Below, piece after piece: positions 26,696 through 34,161 of a stretch of 64,000 bases of DNA. This DNA comes from Diaphorobacter nitroreducens (GTDB lineage Bacteria; Pseudomonadota; Gammaproteobacteria; Burkholderiales; Burkholderiaceae_C). Positions within the stretch are counted from its first letter, which is position 1. Each line of letters opens with the position of its first letter. The notes beneath the pieces were generated by a model that worked only from the letters and a program-made list of their open reading frames with translations, ran no database searches and was not told where the DNA came from. A program made the translations under genes and the position numbers. The stretch spans positions 124,001 to 188,000 of the forward strand of contig RJVL01000007.1 in the NCBI GenBank assembly GCA_003755025.1, given 5' to 3'.

Positions 26696-26720
26696 TGCCG
26701 CCGCCGGGAAGGCGGCGGCG
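26696..26720 (+). terminator. Hairpin after the NTF2-like gene
   Basis: GCCGCCGCC and GGCGGCGGC form a 9-bp stem directly after the stop codon, with a GGGAA loop. Only a short T-containing tail (GTTCTGATT) follows, so termination strength is uncertain. Confidence 0.5.
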
Positions 26721-26828
26721 TTCTGATTCGGCTGTTGGCCTTGAACACCGGGCGCGGCCACTGCCGCGCCCGGATTTGCGTTTTACCGCGCCCAGGACGG
26801 AACGGCCTGGGCGCGGTGCTGATCACGG

Positions 26829-27015
26829 TTATTCCTTCGTCTCGATGAACCACCACACGGCACGCAGCAAGGCGCGGCCCGTGATGGGATGAATGTCGGT
26901 GAGATTGGCGCGGGCCGACCAGCCCGAGGGCGGGCGGTAGCCGCGCACGTCGCCTTCGCCGTGCCAGCGGCGGGCGCGTACCGTGCCGGGGGCGGCTGGT
27001 GGTGGTGCGGGTCAT
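26829..27015 (-). pseudogene. Small backbone ORF broken by an apparent +1 in a C5 run
   Basis: An ATG at 27015 with AAGGAAAA Shine-Dalgarno begins MTRTTTSRP. One base later in phase, the downstream frame reads VRARRWHGEGDVRGYRPPSG and WSARANLTDIHPITGRALL, ending FIETKE and a stop at 26829-26831, which looks like genuine protein. Removing one C from the five-C run (plus strand G5 at 26978-26982) joins both parts into one frame of about 61 aa. Either a true frameshift, a sequencing error or programmed slippage. It directly follows parB. Confidence 0.5.
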
Positions 27016-27035
27016 GGGGGCTTTTCCTTCCAGCA

Positions 27036-27063
27036 AAGCGCCCCGATCGAGGCCGGGGCGCTT
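27036..27063 (-). terminator. Perfect 10-bp hairpin downstream of the ParB-like gene
   Basis: AAGCGCCCCG (27036-27045) and CGGGGCGCTT (27054-27063) are perfectly complementary, 15 bp after the ParB stop and just before the start of the next small gene. Without a U-tract it may attenuate transcription or stabilise the upstream mRNA end. Confidence 0.45.
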
Positions 27064-27077
27064 GCCTTCGGCACGGG

Positions 27078-29144
27078 TCAAGCGGCCAGCGCCTCGGCGG
27101 GTTCATCCGTCATTGCCACGGTATCTTCCGGGGCGTCCTGCTCCGGGTCTGCCTCCTGCGCGGCATCCTGCAGGCCTGCGGCCTTGAAGATGGCGGGCAT
27201 CCAGCCCGTACCATCGGCCAGCCACTCGGCTTCGCTGGCAATGTCGGCCTTCTTCAGCTTCGCCAGCCGGGTGACGGATTCCGGTGCAAACGCGCCCACG
27301 GCATCCAGAATCACGGCCTTGGAAACATGCTTGAAGTAGCCTTCTGCGGTCGGCTTCCACCATGCGGCCATGTCGAGGCCCACGGCCTGCGCCAGTTCCG
27401 CGCCAGGCTGGTGCAGCGTGGCGCGAGGCGTCACCACGTTCACCGTGGAAGCCACGCACACGGCCAGCAGCCGCACCAGCTCGTCTTGCGACTTCGCCAG
27501 CAGCGCGGCGAACAGTTCGGCGCTGTCCTCCGGCAAGGCAACACCTGCCACCTGTTGCAGTTCGCGCAGCGCCACGGCGGCGGGCGATTCCGGCCAGTCC
27601 GGGGCCAAGCCTTCCAGCCGATCTTGCACTTTCAGGCTCACGCCCAGCGGCAAGTCGTGGCCGTAGTGGCTTTCCTGCAAGACGGTCTGCACCATGCCAT
27701 GCACCAGCGCGGCCAGCGCAACATGCGGATGCCGGGCGACTTCGATTTGCAGCGCCGCCGTGCGGTGGGCGCTCAAGCGCTGCGCCAGCCGGTCGGACAG
27801 ACTCGCGGCCTTGGGCGCGTCGTCGGCGTCCTCGCCTTCGTCGTTGGTGGCTTCGCCTTCCACGCTGCCGAAACCGCGCCGCAGCTTGTCCAGCGTGCGC
27901 AGTGCCTTGGCCTCGGCTTCGCGCAGCAGGCCGCGGTGAATGACGGCCTCGCCGCTGCGGTCGATGGTGACGATGGCACCGGCCACGTCGCGCACTTCGG
28001 GCGCGTAGCCCTGCAAGGCATCCTCCGCGTCTTGCAGTTCCCCGGCCACCTGCTCGCGCCGCTGTTCCAGCTTCTCGGCCTCGGCCTCGTCCTCGCTGCT
28101 TTCACCTTGGCAAGCTTCTTCCAGTTCGGCGTCGATCTTTTCGAGGCGGGTTTCCAGCGAGGCGATGCGGCGGGCCTCGCGGGTGGTCGGCTCGCGGCGG
28201 TGGCGCGGGGCGTTTTGGAACGCCTGCCGTTCCTCGTAGGCCAGATGCGGCACGGCCTCCACCCATGCCCAGCCTTCGGCGCGCACGTCCTCAGCCAGTG
28301 TTGCCAGCTTGTCGCGCACCAGCGTTTCCAGCACTGCGGTATCGGTGAGGTAGGTTCCGGCATCGCCTTCCGCGAACAGGTCGCGGCGGATGCCGCCGCC
28401 TGCCTGCTGGTAGGTGTCCAGCCCGACGAAGCGCACCAGCGCGTGCGTGGCGTCGATTTCGCGCTCGGTCAGGCGCTCGCGCAAGTGCGAGGGATGGCGC
28501 TGCCACTGCGGTGCATCGTAGAACGCGGCTTCCTGCGCCGCGTGGTCGTCGGTGATGGCAAGGGCCATCAACTGGTCAAGGCTCACGGCATCGGCGCGAT
28601 AGTCGGCCATCAGGCGCGGGGAGACATTCGCCAGCTTCAAGCGGCGCTGCACCACCAGCGGCGTGACACTGAAATCCGCTGCAATGTCCTCGATGGGACG
28701 GCCTTCGGCCACCAGTGCCGCAAAGGCTTCAAACTGGTCTGCGGGGTGCATGGCTTCGCGCTGTACGTTCTCGGTGAGGCTGGCCGTCCGGGCCGTGCCA
28801 TCGGCCACCTGCAGGCAAGGCACCTCCCATTCCTTGCTGATGCGGTGCTTCTTCGCCAGCAGCTTGAGCGCTGCAAGGCGGCGGCCACCGGCGACCACCT
28901 CGTAATGCTCGCCATCGGCGGATGCAATCACGATCAGGTTTTGCAGCAGGCCCACGCGCTGGATGCTCGCGGCCAGTTCGGGGATGGACATGCGCGGGGT
29001 CTTGCGCACGTTGCGGCCGGTGGGGCGCAGCACCAGCCGCGACAGCGGAACCAGAATCAGGTTCTTGGTCGGGTCGGCGGCTTCCAGCGGGACAGCGGCG
29101 GTGGTATTGACGGCGCGGGCTTCGGTTTGGGTCATGGCGTTCAT
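27078..29144 (-). CDS. ParB/RepB/Spo0J-type protein, long ICE form
   Basis: A 688-aa protein. The ParB N-terminal nuclease-like domain spans about residues 28-130 (LSRLVLRPTGRNVR, ELAASIQRVGLLQNLIV, VVAGGRRLAALKLL, LTENVQREAMHPADQFEAFA) and an HTH follows (IAADFSVTPLVVQRRLKLAN). A long acidic coiled coil lies at about 330-400. It is far longer than chromosomal ParB (about 290 aa) and lies away from parA, as in other Tn4371-like elements where it is a backbone gene of uncertain role. ATG at 29144 follows AGGAG. Confidence 0.9.
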   Translation of the reverse strand: MNAMTQTEARAVNTTAAVPLEAADPTKNLILVPLSRLVLRPTGRNVRKTPRMSIPELAASIQRVGLLQNLIVIASADGEHYEVVAGGRRLAALKLLAKKHRISKEWEVPCLQVADGTARTASLTENVQREAMHPADQFEAFAALVAEGRPIEDIAADFSVTPLVVQRRLKLANVSPRLMADYRADAVSLDQLMALAITDDHAAQEAAFYDAPQWQRHPSHLRERLTEREIDATHALVRFVGLDTYQQAGGGIRRDLFAEGDAGTYLTDTAVLETLVRDKLATLAEDVRAEGWAWVEAVPHLAYEERQAFQNAPRHRREPTTREARRIASLETRLEKIDAELEEACQGESSEDEAEAEKLEQRREQVAGELQDAEDALQGYAPEVRDVAGAIVTIDRSGEAVIHRGLLREAEAKALRTLDKLRRGFGSVEGEATNDEGEDADDAPKAASLSDRLAQRLSAHRTAALQIEVARHPHVALAALVHGMVQTVLQESHYGHDLPLGVSLKVQDRLEGLAPDWPESPAAVALRELQQVAGVALPEDSAELFAALLAKSQDELVRLLAVCVASTVNVVTPRATLHQPGAELAQAVGLDMAAWWKPTAEGYFKHVSKAVILDAVGAFAPESVTRLAKLKKADIASEAEWLADGTGWMPAIFKAAGLQDAAQEADPEQDAPEDTVAMTDEPAEALAA

Positions 29145-29223
29145 GGTGATAACTCCTATCGGTTCAGGGATGCAGCAGCGAGAAAGACGGCAAGGGCTGC
29201 TGCCTGCCCCTGCCGTGGGGGAA

Positions 29224-30051
29224 TCAGGCTTTCAACTGGCGCAGGCCATCGGCCAGCAGCCACAGGGCGCGGTTCAGGCGTACATCGGAATCAATGCCCT
29301 GCACGGGGCGGGTGCGCTGGCGGCGTCCGTTGGCGCTGCGGCCATGCAATCCGCCCTTGGTCAAGTTCTCCTGTGCGCGGTTGAACACGCTCCACAGGTC
29401 GGGGCGGCGGTCGTCAAACCGGCGCGGCATCAGGATTTGCGACTCGGTGACGGGCGCGGACTTATTCGGGTCGTCGTACTTGAGGGCCAATGCGGCACGG
29501 GCGAATACTTCGGCCTCGCCATCGTCGAGCGTGACGGCCCGCATTGCTTCGCGGTTTTCCTTCACGCGCTCGAAGCCGCTCAGCACTTGATAAGCGCCTT
29601 CGATGACGTGCCCGGCCACATCGCCTTTGTGGGGTACGCGCACGTCCGCCACGGTGTCGCCGCAGACAAGGCCATTGCTGCACACGAAGCGGAACATGCC
29701 GGCCAGCATCTGATAGCTGCTCGTGCCATCGTGCGAGTTCAGCAGCACGATTTCATTGGCTTCCGCGCCGTTGATCTGGCTGGCATGGCGCAGGCGCAGC
29801 ATGTGTTTCGTATGCTCGCGCTTGCCTTCATCGCGCACGCGGGTCTGCGTCGCCATGAAGGGTTGAAACCCCTCCTTGCGAAGCTCGGTCAGCACGGCGG
29901 CGGTGGGGATGTAGCTGTACCGCTCGGAACGGCTTTCGTGCGGTGCGTCCGCGAAGATGGACGGAGCCACCCTGCGAATCTGGTCATCGGACAGCGGGTA
30001 GTCGCTGCGCAGTGCCGGGGAGTGGGAAGCGAAACGGGATGCGAGTTGCAT
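29224..30051 (-). CDS. DUF932 (phage/plasmid-like) protein
   Basis: A 275-aa DUF932 family protein. Features: MQLASRFASHSPALRSDYPL, HTKHMLRLRHASQINGAEAN, VLLNSHDGTSSYQMLAGMFR, FVCSNGLVCGD. Widespread on ICEs, plasmids and phages; role unknown, sometimes described as plasmid-like maintenance or antirestriction neighbours. ATG at 30051 has AGGAGAAAG upstream; the in-frame extension to 30093 is poorly supported. It precedes the ParB-like gene by 79 bp and is probably co-transcribed with it. Confidence 0.88.
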   Translation of the reverse strand: MQLASRFASHSPALRSDYPLSDDQIRRVAPSIFADAPHESRSERYSYIPTAAVLTELRKEGFQPFMATQTRVRDEGKREHTKHMLRLRHASQINGAEANEIVLLNSHDGTSSYQMLAGMFRFVCSNGLVCGDTVADVRVPHKGDVAGHVIEGAYQVLSGFERVKENREAMRAVTLDDGEAEVFARAALALKYDDPNKSAPVTESQILMPRRFDDRRPDLWSVFNRAQENLTKGGLHGRSANGRRQRTRPVQGIDSDVRLNRALWLLADGLRQLKA

Positions 30052-30392
30052 GGTCTTTCTCCTGACGAAAAGGGTTTGCTGTTCAAACCGCACACCGGAT
30101 TCCTAGATTCGGAGCCCAGCCTTTCGGCTGTTCGGTGCGGTCGGCACGAGGAACCCGGTTGGCCCTGTTGCCACCGTCTTTCCTGAGTTCATCGCCCGCG
30201 ACGGTCAGGAGCGCGCGGACGAGGACCGTCAAGGAGGCAAGCGCAGGGTTGGTGCGGCCCGCAGGCGCAGCCGAGGACACGGCCCTGCGCGCCTTGACGG
30301 CACACGGCCGCGGGCTACAGTCGCGGACAAGGTGATGAAGTCAGGGGAGACGGCTGGACAAGGCAACGGCCGCCTCTATGTGCCGACCGCAC

Positions 30393-30524
30393 GGCAAGCG
30401 AAGCGCGCAGGCCCGGATCTGGAAGCCGGGCCGGAGGCGTCAGCCGAGCAGCGCGAGGGAACGATGGAAGCCCGAATGGGGCGAGACGCCGCAGGCGGCT
30501 CGATGCGCAGCACGACAGCGCGAC
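30393..30524 (+). repeat. Repeat R2, copy 1
   Basis: About 132 bp nearly identical to 32995-33126. Contains a stem GGCCCGG/CCGGGCC whose 9-base loop differs between copies, and a longer-range pair GGCGTC/GACGCC. Conserved stems with variable loops suggest an RNA or cruciform structure under selection. Confidence 0.8.
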
Positions 30525-30626
30525 CGGCCATGTTTCTAGGCCAGGGACGCCCGGACTTCAAGGCTCGATGCACAAGCTCATGCGCCAGTCATCGGGAAAC
30601 AGGTTCGACAGCGACTGCCGTGGTCT

Positions 30627-30747
30627 GGCCGAGCCGGCGCAGCCGGTTCGGCAGTCCTTGAGGGGCGCCAAGCATTGCGCGGCGGGGATAGCCCGCAGGG
30701 CTTTCCCCTGGAGGCAAGCGAAGCGCGCAGCGCACTAGGCGCGAAAG
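30627..30747 (+). repeat. Repeat R1, copy 2
   Basis: Second copy of the 26005-26124 repeat, in the same orientation, with the same two hairpins and a full AGCCC-GCA-GGGCT inner stem. It ends about 75 bp before the stop of the Cys-rich protein gene at 30823. Confidence 0.8.
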
Positions 30748-30822
30748 CATCGGTACCGGGCGCAGCAGAAAAAAAGTGCGCCGCTCCCGCAGAGACGACG
30801 CACCCGAGGCAGCGCGGCGCGA

Positions 30823-31215
30823 TCAGTTCGCCGCCGGCGCAGTCATCAACTGCAACTGGTCGATCACGCCAGGCTCAACAAACACGCAAGCCTGCTCGGC
30901 CGCGATCGGCACGTTGAACACCTGCGCAAACACCGTGCGCCGCAGATGAGCCAATCGGCCCGTCCGGTACGCCTGCTCGGGCTTCATGTGCCCACCGGCC
31001 TGCAAGTCGCTGCGCTGTGGATCGCATTCGACCAGCGCGACAAAACCATCGTCGGCCAGCTTCTGATGATCGGGGCACAGGCCCCAGCCGGTCGCCGTGT
31101 GGCGCTCCATGCTCGCGCGCAGGCGCTTGTCCAGCAGGATGGCGCCGGTATCGAACGCCGTGCCGCAAACAAGGCAAACATGCTGTTCGAGGGAAACGTG
31201 TGATTTGTCGTTCAT
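30823..31215 (-). CDS. Conserved Cys-rich ICE protein, unknown
   Basis: A 130-aa protein with a putative metal-binding segment near the N-terminus (HVCLVCGTAFDTG, then GLCPDH about 30 residues later: CxxC...C-x2-H) followed by a domain ending VFAQVFNVPIAAEQACVFVE. I recognise it as a recurrent ICE backbone ORF but know no function. ATG at 31215 has GGAGAAC upstream. Its 170-bp 5' leader is a copy of the leader upstream of radC. Confidence 0.75.
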   Translation of the reverse strand: MNDKSHVSLEQHVCLVCGTAFDTGAILLDKRLRASMERHTATGWGLCPDHQKLADDGFVALVECDPQRSDLQAGGHMKPEQAYRTGRLAHLRRTVFAQVFNVPIAAEQACVFVEPGVIDQLQLMTAPAAN

Positions 31216-31385
31216 GACTGTTCTCCAGTTGCGCGGGCGGAATTGCCCGGAACCGTCGCAGTCACGGCGCAGCGCAGCAGTCAGGGGTCGGAGACGGCCA
31301 CGGGCCGCAAGCGTGCTGGCACGCGCCGCCCTTGAAGGCGAGAACGCCGTGATACGGTGAAGGGACACAGCAAGACCGCCTCCCC
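31216..31385 (-). ncRNA. Structured 5' leader (R3, copy 1) of the Cys-rich protein gene
   Basis: Read on the minus strand this leader matches that of radC (32794-32960). It contains hairpins with GGCGTTCTCGCC, then GCGTG-CCAG-CACGC (CGCGC-TTTT-GCGCG in the other copy, so both arms changed together), and GGGC-AATTCC-GCCC enclosed by CGGTT/AACTG abutting the Shine-Dalgarno. The other copy has CGGTT/AACCG. Position and pairing are consistent with the previously described radC RNA motif, but I could not run a covariance model. Confidence 0.55.
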
Positions 31386-31409
31386 TCACACCATCCACGC
31401 ACTGGCTTT

Positions 31410-31440
31410 TCGGCAAGCGGAGCGCGTAGGCCAGAAGCTG
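31410..31440 (+). repeat. Truncated copy of repeat R2
   Basis: GGCAAGCGGAGCGCG then TAGGCC matches the first about 20 bp of R2; similarity then stops, just before the Abi_C gene at 31478. The most direct reading is that the Abi_C cassette replaced or displaced the rest of an R3-R2 unit. Confidence 0.55.
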
Positions 31441-31477
31441 CTAGCAGTAAACTGAGCAGCACTCGGACAGGAGCCGA

Positions 31478-32242
31478 ATGGAGGGTGATCTAAAGATGGC
31501 TAATGAGCTTTCGATACAGGCGGAAGCCTTGCAAAATCTATTGATCTCTCAAGCCACTGGCGGGAGCGAAGATGATGCGGAGTTCGTTCGCCTGAGGCAG
31601 GCTCTGCTTTCCAATACAGCCTTGGATTCACTGGTTCCCCAGTTTCTCCGAACCTGCCGCAGCCTTGCCCAGTTTTGGCAGTTCATCAAGTACAAGTACA
31701 AGACTTACGCCGAACGCCGAAACTATCTGTGGAGCGAATTTCGTCCGATATTGGATGCCCTGGAGCGTGGCGGACTGGCACCTTCTGATTCCTCAGTAAC
31801 CACGGCCTTGGAGAAGTTCGATGCCGCCCACGTGCAAGCAGCATGGTCGAAGGCATTGGATCGACGATCATCCGACCCAGAAGGTGCAATCACCTCGGCG
31901 CGGACACTGATCGAATCAGTATGCAAACACATCTTGGACGAGGCCAAGGTCAGCTATGACGATACGGCCGACCTTCCCAAGCTATACAAGCAGACAGCAG
32001 AAATACTCAAGCTGGCACCTTCTCAGCATACAGAGCAAATCTTCAAACAGATCCTCGGTGGCTGCACGTCGGTGGTTGAAGGTCTTGGCTCTCTTCGCAA
32101 CAGGTTGAGCGATGCTCATGGCAAAGGGCGGATCGGCATCAAGCCTGCACCCCGTCATGCTGAATTGGCCGTCAATCTTTCCGGCACACTGGCGAATTAC
32201 CTCTTGGCGACGTGGGAAGCACGCAACGAGGCTGCGACCTAA
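31478..32242 (+). CDS. Abortive infection family protein (Abi_C domain)
   Basis: A 254-aa protein. The C-terminal half matches the Abi_C pattern: AITSARTLIESVCKHILDEA, DLPKLYKQTAEILKL and GCTSVVEGLGSLRNRLSDAH then GKG. The N-terminal half (AQFWQFIKYKYKTYAERRNY) is helical and family-typical. Such proteins are linked to phage exclusion, and ICEs often carry them. It is on the plus strand between minus-strand backbone genes and looks less GC-rich than its neighbours, suggesting separate acquisition. ATG at 31478 or 31496 are both possible; the latter has GGAGG 11 bp upstream. Confidence 0.8.
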   Translation: MEGDLKMANELSIQAEALQNLLISQATGGSEDDAEFVRLRQALLSNTALDSLVPQFLRTCRSLAQFWQFIKYKYKTYAERRNYLWSEFRPILDALERGGLAPSDSSVTTALEKFDAAHVQAAWSKALDRRSSDPEGAITSARTLIESVCKHILDEAKVSYDDTADLPKLYKQTAEILKLAPSQHTEQIFKQILGGCTSVVEGLGSLRNRLSDAHGKGRIGIKPAPRHAELAVNLSGTLANYLLATWEARNEAAT

Positions 32243-32258
32243 TATCCTCGGACGCAGC

Positions 32259-32280
32259 AAAAAGGGGGCCGAAGCCCCCT
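32259..32280 (-). terminator. Rho-independent terminator of radC (UUCG-loop)
   Basis: On the minus strand GGGGGC-TTCG-GCCCCC is followed by TTTTT, 4 bp after the radC stop. A canonical stable tetraloop terminator. On the plus strand, after the Abi_C gene, it lacks a T-tract. Confidence 0.85.
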
Positions 32281-32283
32281 CGG

Positions 32284-32793
32284 TCAAACCAGGCCGCGTT
32301 CGGCAAATGACGTGATGCTGCTGCCCGCCACGATGATGTGATCCAACGTGCGAACATCCACCAGCGCCAACGCCTCCTTGAGCCGCTGGGTCAGTACCTC
32401 GTCGGCTCTGCTCGGCTCTGGATTGCCGCTCGGATGGTTGTGCGAAACGATGACCGCCGCCGCATTGAGCCGCAGCGCCTGCTTGACCAGCTCGCGCGGA
32501 TACACCGATGCGCTGTCGATGGTGCCGTGGAACATCTCGGCGTATTCGATCAGGCGATGCTGTGTATCGAGGAAAAGCACGGCGAACACCTCATGCTCGA
32601 AGCCAGCCAGCTTGGCGCGCAGGTACTCCTTGACCGCCGCCGGCGAACTGAACGACGCACCGCGCTGCATCTTGTGCTCGATGGCCTGGCGCGCGGCCTC
32701 CAGAATCTGGTCGGCCGTCGCCAGCAGGTAGCGGCCTTGTGCATCGCGCACCATCAGCGAGGCATTGAACGAGGAAAAGGACAGTTGCGACAT
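32284..32793 (-). CDS. radC: RadC family JAB-domain protein
   Basis: A 169-aa RadC with the JAB/MPN metal site: EHEVFAVLFLD...SHNHPSGNPEPSRAD, where the two His, Ser and Asp complete the JAMM motif. ICE-borne RadC proteins are shorter than chromosomal ones (about 220 aa) because they lack the helix-hairpin-helix region. The role is unclear; the old link to DNA repair is not supported. Its leader is the R3 copy 2 and a strong terminator follows. Confidence 0.92.
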   Translation of the reverse strand: MSQLSFSSFNASLMVRDAQGRYLLATADQILEAARQAIEHKMQRGASFSSPAAVKEYLRAKLAGFEHEVFAVLFLDTQHRLIEYAEMFHGTIDSASVYPRELVKQALRLNAAAVIVSHNHPSGNPEPSRADEVLTQRLKEALALVDVRTLDHIIVAGSSITSFAERGLV

Positions 32794-32960
32794 GATCGTG
32801 CTCCGGTTGCTCGGGCGGAATTGCCCGGAACCGTGGCCAGCACGGCGCAGCGCAAGCAGTCAGGGGGCGCAGACGGCCGCCAGGACGCAAGCGCGCAAAA
32901 GCGCGTGCCGCCCTTGACGGCGAGAACGCCGTGATACGGTGAAGGGAACAGCAAGACCGC
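32794..32960 (-). ncRNA. Structured 5' leader (R3, copy 2) of radC
   Basis: Directly precedes the radC ATG. From 5' to 3' on the minus strand: hairpin ACGGCG-TTCT-CGCCGT, hairpin CGCGC-TTTT-GCGCG, and GGGC-AATTCC-GCCC enclosed by CGGTT/AACCG that abuts the GGAG Shine-Dalgarno. Co-varying differences from copy 1 support real pairing. Bioinformatic surveys described a radC RNA motif in this position; identity is likely but unverified here. Confidence 0.6.
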
Positions 32961-33217
32961 CCACACCCGCCCACTGCACACAGTCGGCTTTTGGGGCAAG
33001 CGGAGCGCGCAGGCCCGGATCAACAAGCCGGGCCGGAGGCGTCAGCCGAGCGAAGCGAGGGAACGATGGAAGCCCGAAGGGGCGAGACGCCGCAGGCGAC
33101 TTGATGCGCAAGCACGACAGCGCGACGGCGGCACGCCGGGACGCAACATCGAAATACCACATCGAACCCGCTCCACTACGCCACAGCAAGTTGTCCCGAT
33201 AGGTATTGAACTTCACC
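32961..33217. other. Spacer between radC leader and alpA containing R2 copy 2
   Basis: With the leader this makes 424 bp without a gene. It is mostly R2 copy 2 (32995-33126), then about 90 bp leading to the alpA start in which I see no strong promoter. Confidence 0.5.
32995..33126 (+). repeat. Repeat R2, copy 2
   Basis: Second full copy of R2. Same GGCCCGG/CCGGGCC stem, with loop ATCAACAAG in place of ATCTGGAAG, and the same GGCGTC/GACGCC pair. As in copy 1 it lies shortly after a promoter-like TTGACGGC...TACGGT (or TACAGT) segment on the plus strand, so R3 and R2 form a composite unit. Confidence 0.8.
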
Positions 33218-33616
33218 ATGTCTCCATGCAGCAGAACCATGGAGTCCGAGGTGGAACAGCTATCGCAAGCCCCCAATACCGCCGGCACCGATGTCGGCCT
33301 CCCCTTGCCAGGCACGGATGCCTACGAGGCTTTGCCGCAATTTCCAAAGCGCAGTGTCCTTCCCTTCCGTCGCACCATTCGCCGGCAGGAACTGCGGCAG
33401 ATCGTTCCCCTCGCCGAAACGACGATCTACGAAATGGAGCGTCGCGGTGAGTTCCCACGTCGCTTCAACCTGACGCCACGCTGCGTCGTATGGGACTTGG
33501 CAGAAGTGGAAGCCTGGGTCGAAGAACGAAAGCAGGCTCCGCGCGCCGGCGTGTCGAAACCGGATGTCCACCTACGAAAAACCCGCCCTGTCCGGGCGGG
33601 TTCGAGCAAGGCATAA
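33218..33616 (+). CDS. AlpA-family phage/ICE regulator
   Basis: About 132 aa. The C-terminal half is an AlpA-type HTH: RTIRRQELRQIVPLAETTIY, then EMERRGEFPRRFNLTPRCVV, WDLAEVEAWVEER. AlpA proteins activate excision or integrase expression in P4-like elements, fitting the integrase 900 bp away. The start is unclear: ATG 33218, ATG 33239 or TTG 33206. The 60-residue N-terminal extension is poorly conserved-looking. A candidate excisionase for the site array beside guaA. Confidence 0.82.
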   Translation: MSPCSRTMESEVEQLSQAPNTAGTDVGLPLPGTDAYEALPQFPKRSVLPFRRTIRRQELRQIVPLAETTIYEMERRGEFPRRFNLTPRCVVWDLAEVEAWVEERKQAPRAGVSKPDVHLRKTRPVRAGSSKA

Positions 33617-33632
33617 GGCCAAGCAGCGGCAC

Positions 33633-34157
33633 TCATCCAATCAAAGCCTCCAGTGCCTTCGATGCCGAGCGCGGCAATCGCCGCCCCTCCTTCGCCACGT
33701 TGACCTGCAAGGCCACCCGCGCCACCTCAAACACGTCCTTGGCCAGCGAGTAGCTGCCTTTGGCCTGCAACCACGCCAATACGTCTGCCAAATGCCAGAT
33801 CGACGCGCTGCCCTCATGCACCGGCGCCGGAAAGCTGCCCGGATGCGCCAGCATCAGCTTGCGCATGTTCTGCCGCGACACGCCCACAATGTCGGCCACG
33901 TCAGTCAGACCCACCAGATCCGGCGCTACTTCGATCAATCGCGCGGTCGGCGCGGCGCAGCGCACATCGGCCAGCGCGCTACGCACGGCCTCGTCCGCAT
34001 CCGCAGCCTCGCGGGTGAACTCCAGCGCCAATCGACCCGGCTGCCCGATGCCGACCAAGGCATCGTCGCAGCCGGCTTCGCCCAGGCGCTCCACCAGTGC
34101 ATCGGCGTCGCGGTCATCGTCCGTGAGCTGGTATTTCAGAGTGAAGGTGTATTCCAT
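33633..34157 (-). CDS. DNA-binding protein, probable antitoxin of a HicA-like pair
   Basis: A 174-aa protein. The N-terminal half is a small alpha/beta domain (MEYTFTLKYQLTDDDRDADA) and the C-terminal half an HTH (LVGLTDVADIVGVSRQNMRK, then LMLAHPGSFPAPVHEGSASI, WHLADVLAWL). It follows the HicA-like gene by 4 bp. The order toxin-like then DNA-binding protein, and the palindrome over their promoter, argue for a toxin-antitoxin unit that repressses itself; not demonstrated. Confidence 0.65.
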   Translation of the reverse strand: MEYTFTLKYQLTDDDRDADALVERLGEAGCDDALVGIGQPGRLALEFTREAADADEAVRSALADVRCAAPTARLIEVAPDLVGLTDVADIVGVSRQNMRKLMLAHPGSFPAPVHEGSASIWHLADVLAWLQAKGSYSLAKDVFEVARVALQVNVAKEGRRLPRSASKALEALIG

Positions 34158-34161
34158 CGCG

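Larger units (their letters stand above)
30052..30822. other. Non-coding leader of DUF932 with repeats R2 and R1
   Basis: 771 bp without a supported gene. Nearest DUF932 is a CAGCC-GAAA-GGCTG hairpin with a GNRA-type loop at about 30115-30128. Farther out, CCTTGACGGC...CGCGGGCTACAGT (about 30291-30320) resembles the promoter-like segment of the radC leader. Then come R2 copy 1 (30393-30524) and R1 copy 2 (30627-30747). The whole region looks like a composite of structured RNA leader and interspersed repeats. Confidence 0.5.

Noticed and set aside
26889..29384. 831-codon open frame opposite the ParB-like gene
   Set aside because: Antisense to a clear ParB protein; no recognisable domain and skewed composition.
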